Part shown: positions 44,596 through 53,733 of the stretch, piece by piece
How positions within the stretch are numbered: position 1 is the first letter of the stretch
Layout of the letters: every line of letters begins with the position of its first letter
Source: Ornithinibacillus scapharcae TW25
GTDB taxonomy: Bacteria; Bacillota; Bacilli; Bacillales; Amphibacillaceae
Direction of reading: 5' to 3'
DNA: 64,000 bases
Assembly: GCF_000190475.1 (NCBI RefSeq)
Contig: NZ_AEWH01000059.1
Coordinates: forward strand, 62,001-126,000
Notes under the pieces: generated by a model
What the model saw: only the letters and a program-made list of their open reading frames with translations
The model's database searches: none
Told to the model about the DNA's origin: nothing
Program-made: the position numbers and the translations under genes

Positions 44596-45159
44596 ATGCA
44601 ATTCATCAAACAACATACAGAATTAGCTAGAATTATTCGTGAACGCCGTTCTATCAAGAAAGGCTATAATAATAAATCTGTCTCGGAAGAAATTGTAACC
44701 GAATTATTGGAAGATGCCATTTGGGCTCCTACACACGGAATGAGACAGCCTTGGAGATTTATCTTTGTTGGGGAAAAACAACAACAAGACTTCGCAAAAA
44801 AAATTGCTAGTACGTACCCAGAAGAAAAACAGCAAAATCGTGAAGATTATTTAAATGAACCAAGTGCCATTCTTGTTGTGATTATGGAAAAAGGCGATAA
44901 CCAGAAGAAAGATGATGAGAATTTCGGTGCTACTGCATGTATGATTCAAAACTTCCAACTTTTGGCGTGGGAGCAAGAGCTTGGTGTTGTTTGGAAAACA
45001 AATCCCCATATATATGATCCGAAAGTAGAAGAAATTCTTCAAGTTGGTCCAAATGAAAGAATTATCGGCTTTCTACACATGGGTTATTTTGACGCTGCAC
45101 CAGAAAAGAAAGAAAGAATTCCCGTACGCCAAAAGCTCAAAACATTCCAAATCGGATAA
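44596..45159 (+). CDS. Nitroreductase family protein, probably iron-regulated (YfhC-like)
   Basis: A 187-residue FMN-dependent nitroreductase: RIIRERRSIKKGYNNKSV is the flavin phosphate site, DAIWAPTHGMRQPWRF is conserved, and IGFLHMGY near the end. The start is the ATG at 44596, with GAGGTG 5 bases upstream. The longer frame from 44497 would read through the Fur box. The Fur box suggests a role in iron limitation, perhaps reducing ferric siderophores or maintaining flavin reactions; this is inference. Confidence 0.88.
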   Translation: MQFIKQHTELARIIRERRSIKKGYNNKSVSEEIVTELLEDAIWAPTHGMRQPWRFIFVGEKQQQDFAKKIASTYPEEKQQNREDYLNEPSAILVVIMEKGDNQKKDDENFGATACMIQNFQLLAWEQELGVVWKTNPHIYDPKVEEILQVGPNERIIGFLHMGYFDAAPEKKERIPVRQKLKTFQIG

Positions 45160-45166
45160 TATAAAA

Positions 45167-45204
45167 TAAAAAAAAGAGTCTTGCCCAATGGACAAGACTC
45201 TTTA
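45167..45204. terminator. Bidirectional terminator between nitroreductase and ddl
   Basis: AAAGAGTCTTG and CAAGACTCTTT form an 11-bp stem with a 9-base loop, preceded by an A-run that is a T-run for ddl. Confidence 0.9.
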
Positions 45205-45207
45205 AGT

Positions 45208-46308
45208 TTAATCCCACATCGTACTTTTCAATTTCGCATCGTTTTGATGTCTTTCCAATGCTAAATCAATCAAACGACTGATTAACTCAGAATACGGAAC
45301 ACCACTTAACTCCCAAAGTTTCGGATACATACTAATCTTCGTAAATCCTGGTAGTGTATTTACCTCATTAACATAGAGCTCATCATTTTCTGTCAGGAAG
45401 AAATCGACACGTGCCAATCCTTCACATTCTAACGTTTTAAAAGCTTCTATTGCAGCAGCTTGAATTTTCTTCACTTGGTCCTCCGTTAGCTCTGCAGGGA
45501 TTGCTAAGTCGGCACCTTTTTCATCAATATATTTCGATTCATAGGAGTAAAAATCAGTATTAGGTAATATCTCTCCAGGAACAGACGCCTTTGGATCGTC
45601 ATTTCCTAACACAGCAACCTCAATTTCTCTTCCCACAATATTTTCTTCAATCACAATCTTATGGTCATATTGAAAAGCCTCTTCCACAGCAATATTGAAT
45701 TCCTCTTCACTCTTGACTTTGCTGACTCCAACAGATGACCCTTGATTTGCTGGTTTAATAAACATTGGAGTACCTAATGCCTTGCTTACCTCATCAAACC
45801 GAATCTGGTCTTTGTTAGAGCGTTTAACTGTAATTCCTTTTGCCACATTTATTCCTGCAGATTGAAGTAAACGCTTTGCAATATCCTTATCCATACATAC
45901 AGAAGAACCAAGGACACTTGGACCAACGAAAGGTAAGTTAGCCATACGAAGCATTCCTTGAAGACTTCCATCCTCACCTAATGTACCATGGACAATAGGG
46001 AATACCACATCAAGTTGGTCTAGTCCTGCAGCATTATCGGCATGTATTAATTGGTTGTTACTCGATCCAGGTACAATTGCAACATTATCATCCGTTTTAT
46101 TAAGCGCGATTAGCTTTGGATTTTCTGCATTTAATAAGTAGGAAGATTTATCGTTTAGATGCCATTTTCCTGCTTTATCAATTCCTATTAAAACGACATC
46201 AAATTTTTCTTTATCAATTGCATCGACAATATTTTTGGCCGATTGAAGAGATACTTCATGCTCTGCCGACTTACCACCAAAGATGATGCCAACTTTTTTC
46301 TTATTCAA
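45208..46308 (-). CDS. ddl: D-alanine--D-alanine ligase
   Basis: A 366-residue ATP-grasp ligase that makes the D-Ala-D-Ala end of the peptidoglycan stem. Motifs: KVGIIFGGKSAEHEVSL, VHGTLGEDGSLQGML, FIKPANQGSSVGVSKV (ATP-binding lid), GLARVDFFLTENDELYVNEV and NTLPGFT. The start is a TTG at 46308 with AAAGGACG 9 bases upstream. It supplies a precursor of the wall that the VanY-like enzyme about 2.5 kb away trims. Confidence 0.95.
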   Translation of the reverse strand: MNKKKVGIIFGGKSAEHEVSLQSAKNIVDAIDKEKFDVVLIGIDKAGKWHLNDKSSYLLNAENPKLIALNKTDDNVAIVPGSSNNQLIHADNAAGLDQLDVVFPIVHGTLGEDGSLQGMLRMANLPFVGPSVLGSSVCMDKDIAKRLLQSAGINVAKGITVKRSNKDQIRFDEVSKALGTPMFIKPANQGSSVGVSKVKSEEEFNIAVEEAFQYDHKIVIEENIVGREIEVAVLGNDDPKASVPGEILPNTDFYSYESKYIDEKGADLAIPAELTEDQVKKIQAAAIEAFKTLECEGLARVDFFLTENDELYVNEVNTLPGFTKISMYPKLWELSGVPYSELISRLIDLALERHQNDAKLKSTMWD

Positions 46309-46492
46309 ATTAAAGACGTCCTTTCCTAACTATCTAACTTGCTATAAAAATAAAATAGCACAGTTTAGCTTGTTTTTAATAGTACCAACATCAAAAAATA
46401 TTAAATTACCTTCTAGGACCTAATACAATTCATAATAATACCTCTTCTAGAATAAATTGAATCATGGACAACTACTCTAGGGAGATGAACAA

Positions 46493-47053
46493 ATGACAGT
46501 TGCTTTAGGCCTTATTTTAACGATATGCACCTTACAAATTATACGTGCTTTTCACCTAAATATAAAACATCATAAACAATTATCGTCAATGCATGGTATG
46601 ATTTTCTCCATGACAGTTAGTATGTTAGCTGGTATATTTTACGGTACTATTATAGGTGTATTTTTTAATGGTAACCTATTTATCTCCACATTCATATCTA
46701 TCCTTATCGGAGTAACGATAGGGTTTCTTGCAGGTATACCTTTTCATATTATAGCTGTAATTGATGGTAGTGTATCTGGCTTGATGGGAGGTATGATGGG
46801 TGCCATGCTTGGTGATATGATTACAATGTCCAATCCAGATGCAACCGTTAAACTACTTGCCTTTTTTGTCTTGATGATACTATTAATCATCACATACTTG
46901 ACAGAAAAGTCTATTAAAACGAAGCACCACAATCGTCTTCTAACTTTAACGCTGCACCCATATCTATATGTATTCGTCATAACAATTCTATTTATAGCTT
47001 TAAGAGATGTTCCTATTTTCGAGATAGAACCACATATACATCATAACTCCTGA
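46493..47053 (+). CDS. Polytopic membrane protein of unknown function
   Basis: A 186-residue protein with about five hydrophobic segments. The glycine-rich helix SGLMGGMMGAMLGDM is the most distinctive feature, with a His-rich C-terminal end (PHIHHN). I do not assign a family. GGGAGATGAAC precedes the ATG. Monocistronic with a strong terminator. Confidence 0.7.
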   Translation: MTVALGLILTICTLQIIRAFHLNIKHHKQLSSMHGMIFSMTVSMLAGIFYGTIIGVFFNGNLFISTFISILIGVTIGFLAGIPFHIIAVIDGSVSGLMGGMMGAMLGDMITMSNPDATVKLLAFFVLMILLIITYLTEKSIKTKHHNRLLTLTLHPYLYVFVITILFIALRDVPIFEIEPHIHHNS

Positions 47054-47111
47054 ATAGCTTTCGCTACGTATCCTAGTTCTGCTCCCCCCTACCAGATAAA
47101 ATACATCTTTG

Positions 47112-47161
47112 AAAAACTAATACATTCGTGAACTCCTTTTTTTACGAATGTATTAGTTTTT
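47112..47161 (+). terminator. Terminator of the membrane protein gene
   Basis: An 18-bp perfect stem (AAAAACTAATACATTCGT and complement), 14-base loop, and a T-run. Confidence 0.92.
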
Positions 47162-47198
47162 ATGTAGCCGAAAATGATTATTATACTACCCTATACGC

Positions 47199-47334
47199 AA
47201 AAAAAGAGCCAGTATGAACTGACTCCTTTCGTCATGGGTAGGATATATCTCTGGTGGCCAACCGTAGAGATAGTATATATCTACTCACCAAAACGCTCTA
47301 CAGTGTTGGCTTTTGACTTGATACATCAACACAT
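47199..47334 (-). ncRNA. Possible structured non-coding RNA with its own terminator
   Basis: On the minus strand a run of hairpins precedes a terminator: GTGTTG...CAACAC (47333-47302 region), a long hairpin GATATAT..ATCTCT..GGT/ACC..AGAGAT-ATATC (47282-47240 region), then terminator GAG-T-CAGT-TCAT-ACTG-G-CTC with seven T (47199-47225). No ORF follows on this strand. It lies upstream of and antisense to the cotY leader. No known riboswitch family was recognised. Confidence 0.45.
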
Positions 47335-47391
47335 ATTTTCACATTAATAGGGATATTCAACTCATTTTTAATAGAAATAGACTAGTAAACA

Positions 47392-47419
47392 ACCATGATA
47401 TTTCATCCAACATAGATTA
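47392..47419 (+). promoter_or_regulatory. Sigma-K-type promoter of cotY
   Basis: AC (47392-47393), a 17-base spacer and CATAGATTA (47411-47419), matching the mother-cell sigma-K consensus AC-N16/17-CATAnnnTA. It lies about 42 bases before the start codon. Confidence 0.6.
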
Positions 47420-47460
47420 TAGTGTAAGAACAAAATCACTATGTAAAGGAGAGATATAGC

Positions 47461-47982
47461 ATGAGTTGTTGTTCGCATGGCAAGCAATCTGGGGAATGTG
47501 TTTGTGATGTTGTTAGAAAAATTGTCCTTGCACAAAACGAAGTAGCCGATGCTCAAGATGATTGCTGTTCAACAGGCTGTTCTCAAGCTATTGATAAACT
47601 ATTAAACCCAACAACAGTTAGCCCTGATGGTCCAACCACCATTCCATTCCTTCTATATTGCAAAGGTGATTGTGATCTATTCTTTGCTACAGGCGTTAAG
47701 AACACAAATGGCGCTGCAGCAGGAACAGGTGCATTCGCTTGCGTAGAAACTCCAGTCTTTAAAGCTAAGAAGTTCAAAAAAGGTTGCTGTGTAGAGCTTG
47801 AATTGCTAAAGTTTGACACAGACGCAGGCTGTATTGTTGGTCAAAAAGGACATTCTAACCATTGCTTCATTCCACCAAACACTACAGGAGATTTCATTGA
47901 AACAGGTATCTGTATCACAGTAGATTTACATTGTTTCTGTGCAATCCAATGCCTAGACCCAGTCACACCAATAGCTGAATAA
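47461..47982 (+). CDS. Spore coat protein CotY/CotZ family
   Basis: A 173-residue Cys-rich structural protein of the spore crust/exosporium. Cys clusters: CCSHG...CVCDVV near the start, CCSTGC, CKGDC, CC, and the C-terminal block ITVDLHCFCAIQCLDP, which matches the CotY/CotZ ending (VDLDCFCAINCLNP). These proteins cross-link by disulfides into a lattice. AAAGGAGAG precedes the ATG. The upstream sigma-K-type promoter fits mother-cell expression. Confidence 0.9.
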   Translation: MSCCSHGKQSGECVCDVVRKIVLAQNEVADAQDDCCSTGCSQAIDKLLNPTTVSPDGPTTIPFLLYCKGDCDLFFATGVKNTNGAAAGTGAFACVETPVFKAKKFKKGCCVELELLKFDTDAGCIVGQKGHSNHCFIPPNTTGDFIETGICITVDLHCFCAIQCLDPVTPIAE

Positions 47983-47989
47983 TGATGAT

Positions 47990-48035
47990 GAACCCCTTAG
48001 TTCCATTCCTATGGGACTGGGGTTCTCACTTTTCC
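47990..48035 (+). terminator. Terminator of cotY
   Basis: GAACCCC...GGGGTTC with an inner GTTCCAT/ATGGGAC stem and TTTTCC downstream. Confidence 0.82.
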
Positions 48036-48136
48036 CACCCTAATATAATAGATAAGCTAACAATTCTAACCAATGGATACACTCTCCATATTCGGATATA
48101 GTAATACTGGATATAGTAATACTAGGAGGAATGAAT

Positions 48137-48472
48137 ATGCCCGAATTTAAGGATTTCCATACAATAGAAGCTATAGAAACGTTCATCAAATCTAGTACAC
48201 TAACTTTTTTATACATATCTAGACCTGAATGTAGTGTTTGTCATGGACTTAAACCACAAGTGAAAGAACTCATGAAGCAATATCCTGAAATACAACTAGG
48301 TCACATCGATGCTGCTGAAGTGGAAGAGATTGCAGGCCACTTCTCTATCTTTACCGTTCCGGTCCTTCTACTATTTGTTGAAGGAAAAGAATACATTCGT
48401 GAAGCAAGGATTGTCCATATGGACTTATTTCAAGAAAAAATTGATAAAATCTATAAAAATGTGGTTGGATAA
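48137..48472 (+). CDS. Thioredoxin family protein
   Basis: A 111-residue thioredoxin-fold protein. The active site is CSVC (YISRPECSVCHGLKPQV) in place of the usual CGPC, and the cis-Pro is in FTVPVLLLF. A YtpP-like small thiol protein. ATG 48137 is preferred: AGGAGGA lies six bases upstream of it but abuts the ATG at 48131. Monocistronic; its stop overlaps a hairpin shared with the convergent ABC operon. Confidence 0.87.
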   Translation: MPEFKDFHTIEAIETFIKSSTLTFLYISRPECSVCHGLKPQVKELMKQYPEIQLGHIDAAEVEEIAGHFSIFTVPVLLLFVEGKEYIREARIVHMDLFQEKIDKIYKNVVG

Positions 48473-48487
48473 ATGATCCAACCACAT
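48455..48487 (-). terminator. Terminator of the ytr-like ABC operon
   Basis: A 12-bp stem ATGTGGTTGGAT and complement, followed on the minus strand by TTTTTATAG. It overlaps the stop codon of the thioredoxin-like gene on the other strand. Confidence 0.8.
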
Positions 48488-48494
48488 GTTCATT

Positions 48495-49811
48495 CTATAC
48501 TTCTCTACGCATAGCCTTTAAAACATCAATTTGTGTTGCCCGTTTCGCTGGGCGCATACCAGATAAAATCGTTACAATAAGACAGATTACAACCGAAATA
48601 GCGACCAGACTCCAAGGAATAGCAGAGAATTGTAACCCTTCTGGTAGCTGTTCTTCAAATACAGTTTCTATGATTAGCGGGAGCCCTACATTTACTAGTG
48701 CGCTAGTTACATATGAGACTACTGTTCCAATAAACGCCCCCATCAACCCAATATAGCTGCTTTCTAATAAAAAGATCTGTTTTATCGTTTTTGGATTGGC
48801 CCCAATAGCCTTCATAATACCAATGTCTGGTGCTCTCTCCGTAACCGCCATTGTCATCGTATTATATATACCAATGGAAGCAATAATTAATGCGATGGTA
48901 CCGACTAAAATTAAACCGGCCTTAGCTATAGTGAACACGACATTAATTTGTTCCATTTCACTCACAACCGAGTACGTTGCATAATTATCCTCTTTAAGAA
49001 TCTCTACGATGTCCTCTACCGCTTCCAGATTTTCAGCGTATACACTTACAGAAGCAAAAGTTTCCGTGTGAAGTTGTTCTGTTTCAATCCCCAATTCACC
49101 ACCAGGTGTCCCTGTAAAGGTTTCAACTTGTCTAAATACTTCACCCGAAATATAAACAGATGGATCAACTTCCCAATCCTTGGTGGGTTTCTCCATCACA
49201 CCCACAATTGTTAGAGGGATAGTCTCAGATACTTCTTCATCCTTTTTTACCGTCATTACTATCTCTTTCCCAACAATTTCATCCGAGTATACATATTCTT
49301 CCTTTACTTCCCCAGTCTCCTGGTCATATATATTCTCTTCTGTTAGGAAGAATAGGTATTCTGTAAAATGATATCCGACTAAAACTTCATTAGCCTTCTC
49401 CGGCAGTCTACCTTTCTCAAGTTCAAGGCCGGAAGCGATCTCCGAAGGATAATCCACAGAAACTGCTAGTGTTTCTCCTCTATAGTCATCTACTGTATAG
49501 GTAGGAATCTGCCTTAATTCATTCTTCCTTGTTACAGCTTTCACTCTATCTATTTTTTCCAGTTCTTCTACATCATCTATGGTTAAGGGTAGATATTCAC
49601 CATCTTTCTCTTTTCCATAAATCTCAATTTCTGTGACAATTTGATCCTCAAGCGTATCCTTTACAAAACTCTGGTGTAAACCGTACCCAACAGAAGCTAA
49701 CACGATTAAAAATGCACATCCCATTGCTGTTGCTAGAATCGTCATAAAGGTACGAGCCCTGTTCTTTTTTATGTTTTGCCGTATAAATCTTAATTTATCC
49801 TTTAGTTTCAT
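48495..49811 (-). CDS. MacB/FtsX-type ABC transporter permease, YtrF-like
   Basis: A 438-residue permease with the MacB layout: one N-terminal helix (ARTFMTILATAMGCAFLIVL), a large extracellular domain of about 260 residues, and three C-terminal helices. It ends with the coupling sequence SGMRPAKRATQIDVLKAMRRE. The MTMAVTERAPDIGIMKAIGA motif is the FtsX-like signature. Partner of the ATPase upstream (overlap 4 bases). Last gene of a ytrABCDEF-type operon. Confidence 0.85.
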   Translation of the reverse strand: MKLKDKLRFIRQNIKKNRARTFMTILATAMGCAFLIVLASVGYGLHQSFVKDTLEDQIVTEIEIYGKEKDGEYLPLTIDDVEELEKIDRVKAVTRKNELRQIPTYTVDDYRGETLAVSVDYPSEIASGLELEKGRLPEKANEVLVGYHFTEYLFFLTEENIYDQETGEVKEEYVYSDEIVGKEIVMTVKKDEEVSETIPLTIVGVMEKPTKDWEVDPSVYISGEVFRQVETFTGTPGGELGIETEQLHTETFASVSVYAENLEAVEDIVEILKEDNYATYSVVSEMEQINVVFTIAKAGLILVGTIALIIASIGIYNTMTMAVTERAPDIGIMKAIGANPKTIKQIFLLESSYIGLMGAFIGTVVSYVTSALVNVGLPLIIETVFEEQLPEGLQFSAIPWSLVAISVVICLIVTILSGMRPAKRATQIDVLKAMRREV

Positions 49812-50500
49812 CTCTCTTGAACTCCCTCCAGCAGACGGCCGTCTTTAATAGCGATGCTGCGATGACCAATTCGAGCAACTTCCTCATCATGTGTGATAAT
49901 AAGGAATGTAATGCCCATCTCTTGATTTAGTTGTTTTATTATCTCTAGGATTTCCATCTCTGTATCGCTGTCTAAACTACCCGTTGGCTCGTCAGCTAGA
50001 ATTAGTGCTGGTTCATGCACCAGGGCCCTCGCAATACTAACTCGCTGCTGCTGTCCCCCAGAAAGCTCACTAGGATAATGATCTTGAAAATCATCTAATC
50101 CTACCTTTTCTAGTAAACTGTGAACGATATCTTTGCGTTTCACTTCATTTACACCTTTTAATATTAAGGGTAATTCTATATTCTGGTATGCCGTCATACT
50201 TGGGATTAATTGAAAGCTTTGAAAGATAAAACCAACACGATCCAGCCGGAAGTCGGCAAATTTGGCTTCAGATAACTCTGTAACACAAACTTCATCAATC
50301 CATATCGTTCCTTGAGTGGGCCTTATGAACCCACTTATTAAATTTAGTAGTGTCGACTTTCCTGAACCACTCTTTCCTACAATCGTGACAATTTCACCTT
50401 CATTCACATTCAGATCTATTTTTTCCAAAACGGATATCGTTGTTTGTTGATCCTTTTTACCCAATATAAATTGGTGACTTAAATCCTTTATTTTTATCAA
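49808..50500 (-). CDS. ABC transporter ATP-binding protein, YtrE/LolD-like
   Basis: A 230-residue ABC ATPase of the MacB/LolD class. Walker [14 protein letters not shown], signature [15 protein letters not shown], Walker [13 protein letters not shown]. It drives the YtrF-like permease, probably in mechanotransmission or extrusion rather than import. It follows the membrane-anchored protein by 16 bases and overlaps ytrF by 4. Confidence 0.87.
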   Translation of the reverse strand: MIKIKDLSHQFILGKKDQQTTISVLEKIDLNVNEGEIVTIVGKSGSGKSTLLNLISGFIRPTQGTIWIDEVCVTELSEAKFADFRLDRVGFIFQSFQLIPSMTAYQNIELPLILKGVNEVKRKDIVHSLLEKVGLDDFQDHYPSELSGGQQQRVSIARALVHEPALILADEPTGSLDSDTEMEILEIIKQLNQEMGITFLIITHDEEVARIGHRSIAIKDGRLLEGVQER

Positions 50501-50516
50501 GTTATTTCCCCCAACA

Positions 50517-51791
50517 TTAATTAATCACGATGTTCGTCAATTCTAGTCGGTCTTTTTCACTTTTGAACTTCGCATCTTTCAATACTATCTCGCCCTCGTA
50601 CAATACTTTACCAGTAGTAATATCCCCAACAATAACCTTTGCGGAAGATTCATTGGTTAATTGGTAATCGGATAAATAAAATCTTTTATCCTTTATTTTC
50701 AAAACTCTCGGTTCTTCCATTCCAAATTTTTCTAGGTTAATCCTGTATTCTATTTCCTCGTTACCATTTTCTAAATCATATCCTACTATTGATAGGTCCC
50801 CATTCACTATAAAGGTAAGATACACATAACCATCCACTGAAGACGCAGCTACCAAATAGTCTAAAGACATAATTTCTTTTTGTATTTCTTTCGATAAGGT
50901 TAATTCCTGTCGTTCATTACTTTCCAAATCATATACAAAAAATGTTCGATCAACAGTTTGTGTTTCTACCGATTCCATGTTATCTTCCGTTGTTACTTTC
51001 ACTTCACGTTGATCCTCTTTTTGTACGATTAGATGTTTTTGTTCACTGATGTTTCCAAAGTCATTCAGAAGAGAATACCCTGAACCTTCATCAGAATTTT
51101 CTTGGCCTTTTTCATCTCTTCCGATGGTTTCATCACTCGTAATCTTGCCATTCTTCATATCTATAGCGTATACCTTGATCTCATACTCATAACGTTGATT
51201 GGTAGTGTAATATCCTATTTGGGTGACAACCTTTACTTCCCCATTAAATACCTGAACATCTACCACTTGAACATTATAGAAATTCTCTCGATCAGGAATA
51301 TCTATAGTAAATGAATTAGTTTCGTTCGTTTCCTTCGTTAGTACCTCAACTTCAAAATAATATTCCGGATTATTAACGCCATTCCACTCATCCGTTTTAG
51401 CCACTGCATATGCTAGATATTCATCGTTCTGAAAGTAATAGCCAGGTATATTCCATTTCCCTCTCATGAAACGTTTATAGTCTTTTTGCAAAGTAGAAAC
51501 TTCATCAGGTGGAAAATTAGGGTTTAGGTCTTCTATAAAAGAAAGATTACTTCTATATTTCGATCCTTTTGTAGACACCATGAAAGCACTCATATAGATT
51601 TCATTATCTTGGTAATAATCTCCTGATACGGTAACATCTTTTATGAATTCTTCATCACCTTTTATATTCTCTATTACTACTTCCGGAAATTGTTTTGCAA
51701 CAACTAAAGATGTATATACAAAATAGGTTACGAGAACCGCTACTATTACTATTGTTAACGTTATTAGCTTCCATAATCGTTTAAGCAACAT
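50517..51791 (-). CDS. Membrane-anchored extracellular protein of unknown function in the ytr-like operon
   Basis: A 424-residue protein with one N-terminal membrane helix (about 8-30, ITLTIVIVAVLVTYFVYTSL) and a long hydrophilic, beta-rich external region with repeated YDLESN/YDLENGN/DITTGK units that suggest a beta-propeller-like fold. It sits where ytr operons usually carry the second permease (YtrD), yet is not a permease. No family recognised. It could be a ligand-binding or signalling partner for the two ABC modules. Confidence 0.72.
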   Translation of the reverse strand: MLLKRLWKLITLTIVIVAVLVTYFVYTSLVVAKQFPEVVIENIKGDEEFIKDVTVSGDYYQDNEIYMSAFMVSTKGSKYRSNLSFIEDLNPNFPPDEVSTLQKDYKRFMRGKWNIPGYYFQNDEYLAYAVAKTDEWNGVNNPEYYFEVEVLTKETNETNSFTIDIPDRENFYNVQVVDVQVFNGEVKVVTQIGYYTTNQRYEYEIKVYAIDMKNGKITSDETIGRDEKGQENSDEGSGYSLLNDFGNISEQKHLIVQKEDQREVKVTTEDNMESVETQTVDRTFFVYDLESNERQELTLSKEIQKEIMSLDYLVAASSVDGYVYLTFIVNGDLSIVGYDLENGNEEIEYRINLEKFGMEEPRVLKIKDKRFYLSDYQLTNESSAKVIVGDITTGKVLYEGEIVLKDAKFKSEKDRLELTNIVIN

Positions 51792-51795
51792 CTCA

Positions 51796-52626
51796 TCACA
51801 CCCTTATCTTCTTATTTAGCAAGTAATGACTCATCCATATGGAACCAGCAGTTACTACTAACCCAGTGATTACGGTTAAAATAAATAGTTCGGTCGGATA
51901 AAAGAATTCTTCTAAGATTGAAATCTGTAATAAAACAGGAGAAATAAAAACAAGTACTGCTGCTCCAACATATGCTAAGCCAAGCAAAATTCCTTTCCAA
52001 CGGAAGCTTCTTTCTAATAATATTGCGGTAAAAACAACGAGTACAGCCATAAAACCAATCCCATAGTGTATCAAGAATTCCATAAATGATAATGGAAAAA
52101 TTACTCTCATATAATCAAAACCAAAAATAATCTCATGTAAGTTTTGATCGATACGAAATACATCTGGAACCATTTGAACCATAATCTCTTTTTGAATAAG
52201 TAAAAATACAATCTGCAGAGATACTAAACCAAGTACCATCAAAAAAATAGCTGTAGCTTTTGCAAAGTAAACCTTAATCCTTGAAATAGGTAGCATTAGA
52301 AGCCTGTACGCAAAAGTATTCTTCCCTAACCAGTCGCGGTACCAGATAAAGAATACATAAATTAATAATGTCACAATGCATAATGCAACCGGAGCAGTAA
52401 ACAACATTCCTCTCGTGACATTATTCAACGAGAACATTCCTGAATTGTTTAGCACATATTCCATTGTATTTCCATTTGCTAACTGCTCTTTTACCTCGTT
52501 CATATAATTCCTAGAGGCTATCACAACAGCTAATATTTGCATAACAAATGTGATTCCGATTAAGGACAGATATATCTTAAAGAAGCGATTAAGCTCAAAG
52601 TTTGTTAGTTTTAAAAAGCGAATCAT
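51796..52626 (-). CDS. ABC-2-type transporter permease, YtrC/D-like
   Basis: A 276-residue membrane protein with about six helices (FFKIYLSLIGITFVMQILAV, ALCIVTLLIYVFFIWY, AIFLMVLGLVSLQIVFLL, GFMAVLVVFTAILLERSF and two more). It partners the YtrB-like ATPase, whose stop overlaps its start by 4 bases. Only one such permease is present, so it may work as a homodimer. The substrate is unknown; homologous systems are induced by cell-wall-active antibiotics. Confidence 0.75.
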   Translation of the reverse strand: MIRFLKLTNFELNRFFKIYLSLIGITFVMQILAVVIASRNYMNEVKEQLANGNTMEYVLNNSGMFSLNNVTRGMLFTAPVALCIVTLLIYVFFIWYRDWLGKNTFAYRLLMLPISRIKVYFAKATAIFLMVLGLVSLQIVFLLIQKEIMVQMVPDVFRIDQNLHEIIFGFDYMRVIFPLSFMEFLIHYGIGFMAVLVVFTAILLERSFRWKGILLGLAYVGAAVLVFISPVLLQISILEEFFYPTELFILTVITGLVVTAGSIWMSHYLLNKKIRV

Positions 52627-53312
52627 GCTTGGTACACCTCTCTCATTACATCAATAATCGACTTACCTTCGTTCTCCCGTACCTCTTCTGCATTAAATTC
52701 TCGTAACACGATTCCATCATTTAGGATTACTGCTTTATCTATCAGATGTTCAATATCATTAATCTCATGTGTTGTGATAATAACGCCTCGATCCTCGACT
52801 AAGTGACTCGTAAACACATTCGTTATTTGTTCTCTACTAAAGATATCCACTCCCGAAAATGGCTCATCCATTAGAAGATAATCAACATCTAATGCTAATC
52901 CTAACAACATGTTCACTTTAGCTGTATTTCCTTTAGAAAGGGTAGCAATGCGGTCGGTTCGATTTAACTTAAAAAAATCTAACATTTCATCTGCTCTCTT
53001 CTGGTTCCAACAGTCGTAATAATCTTTCATAAATTCCATTGCTTCCTCTATTTTCATACTCGGAAGCATTGTAATCGCATCTGGTATAAAGGCAACCTTT
53101 TCATAACTACCTTTGTCTATATTCTGACCATCTATTAGAACTTCCCCACTATTGATAGGAGTTAAATTCATAATGGCATTAAGGATAGTGGTCTTACCCA
53201 CACCATTTATTCCGATCAAACAGGTGATTTCACCTTTATTAGCGGTAAAAGATACGCCATTGAGAATCGTCTTTCTACCGAACCTTTTAACCATTCCGTT
53301 TATCTCAATCAT
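52623..53312 (-). CDS. ABC transporter ATP-binding protein, YtrB-like
   Basis: A 229-residue ABC ATPase. Walker A GINGVGKTTILNA, an LSKGNTAKVNML signature deviating from LSGGQ as is common in this YtrB/EcsA-like class, and Walker B LLMDEPFSGVD. It overlaps ytrA by 8 bases and the permease by 4. First structural gene after the regulator. Confidence 0.85.
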   Translation of the reverse strand: MIEINGMVKRFGRKTILNGVSFTANKGEITCLIGINGVGKTTILNAIMNLTPINSGEVLIDGQNIDKGSYEKVAFIPDAITMLPSMKIEEAMEFMKDYYDCWNQKRADEMLDFFKLNRTDRIATLSKGNTAKVNMLLGLALDVDYLLMDEPFSGVDIFSREQITNVFTSHLVEDRGVIITTHEINDIEHLIDKAVILNDGIVLREFNAEEVRENEGKSIIDVMREVYQA

Positions 53313-53703
53313 GGATATCCTCCTGTTCTACAGTGAAATTCTCATAATTATTCTTGACCAACTGAAGTGCTTCATCTAAAGGAACATTTATGGATTGAAC
53401 TGAAGCAATAAACGAATTTACCGCCTCAAGAATCAATTCCTCTCTAACTGCTTTTATTATGGATGCGTCTTTTGTAATACGACTTGGTAAATTCCCCTCT
53501 GTATATATCAATCCTTGTTCCTCCATTTCCTTATAGGCTCTTTGTGCTGTATTCGGATTAATCTTTAACTGATTGGCCAACTCACGCCGTGACGGGATTT
53601 CTTGTCCAGGCTCGAACCTTCCAGTAGCTATTTGCTCCTTGAAATGCCGTATCACTTGAATATACACGGGATCCCGATTATTAAATTTTATATTCATGGT
53701 CAC
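53305..53703 (-). CDS. GntR family regulator, YtrA-like
   Basis: A 132-residue short GntR protein of the YtrA subfamily: wHTH with FEPGQEIPSRRELANQLKINPNTAQRAYKEMEEQGLI and a small C-terminal helical region instead of a ligand domain. YtrA-type regulators repress their own ABC operon and are relieved by cell-envelope antibiotics in B. subtilis. Three matching inverted repeats lie just upstream, strongly suggesting autoregulation. Confidence 0.9.
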   Translation of the reverse strand: MTMNIKFNNRDPVYIQVIRHFKEQIATGRFEPGQEIPSRRELANQLKINPNTAQRAYKEMEEQGLIYTEGNLPSRITKDASIIKAVREELILEAVNSFIASVQSINVPLDEALQLVKNNYENFTVEQEDIHD

Positions 53704-53733
53704 AACTCCTAATCGTTCATGATGACTTTTTAC

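Noticed and set aside
47169-47183. Fur-box-like CGAAAATGATTATTA downstream of the possible RNA
   Set aside because: Two or more differences from the 7-1-7 motif, and it lies beyond the terminators of both neighbouring transcripts, so no promoter is evident.
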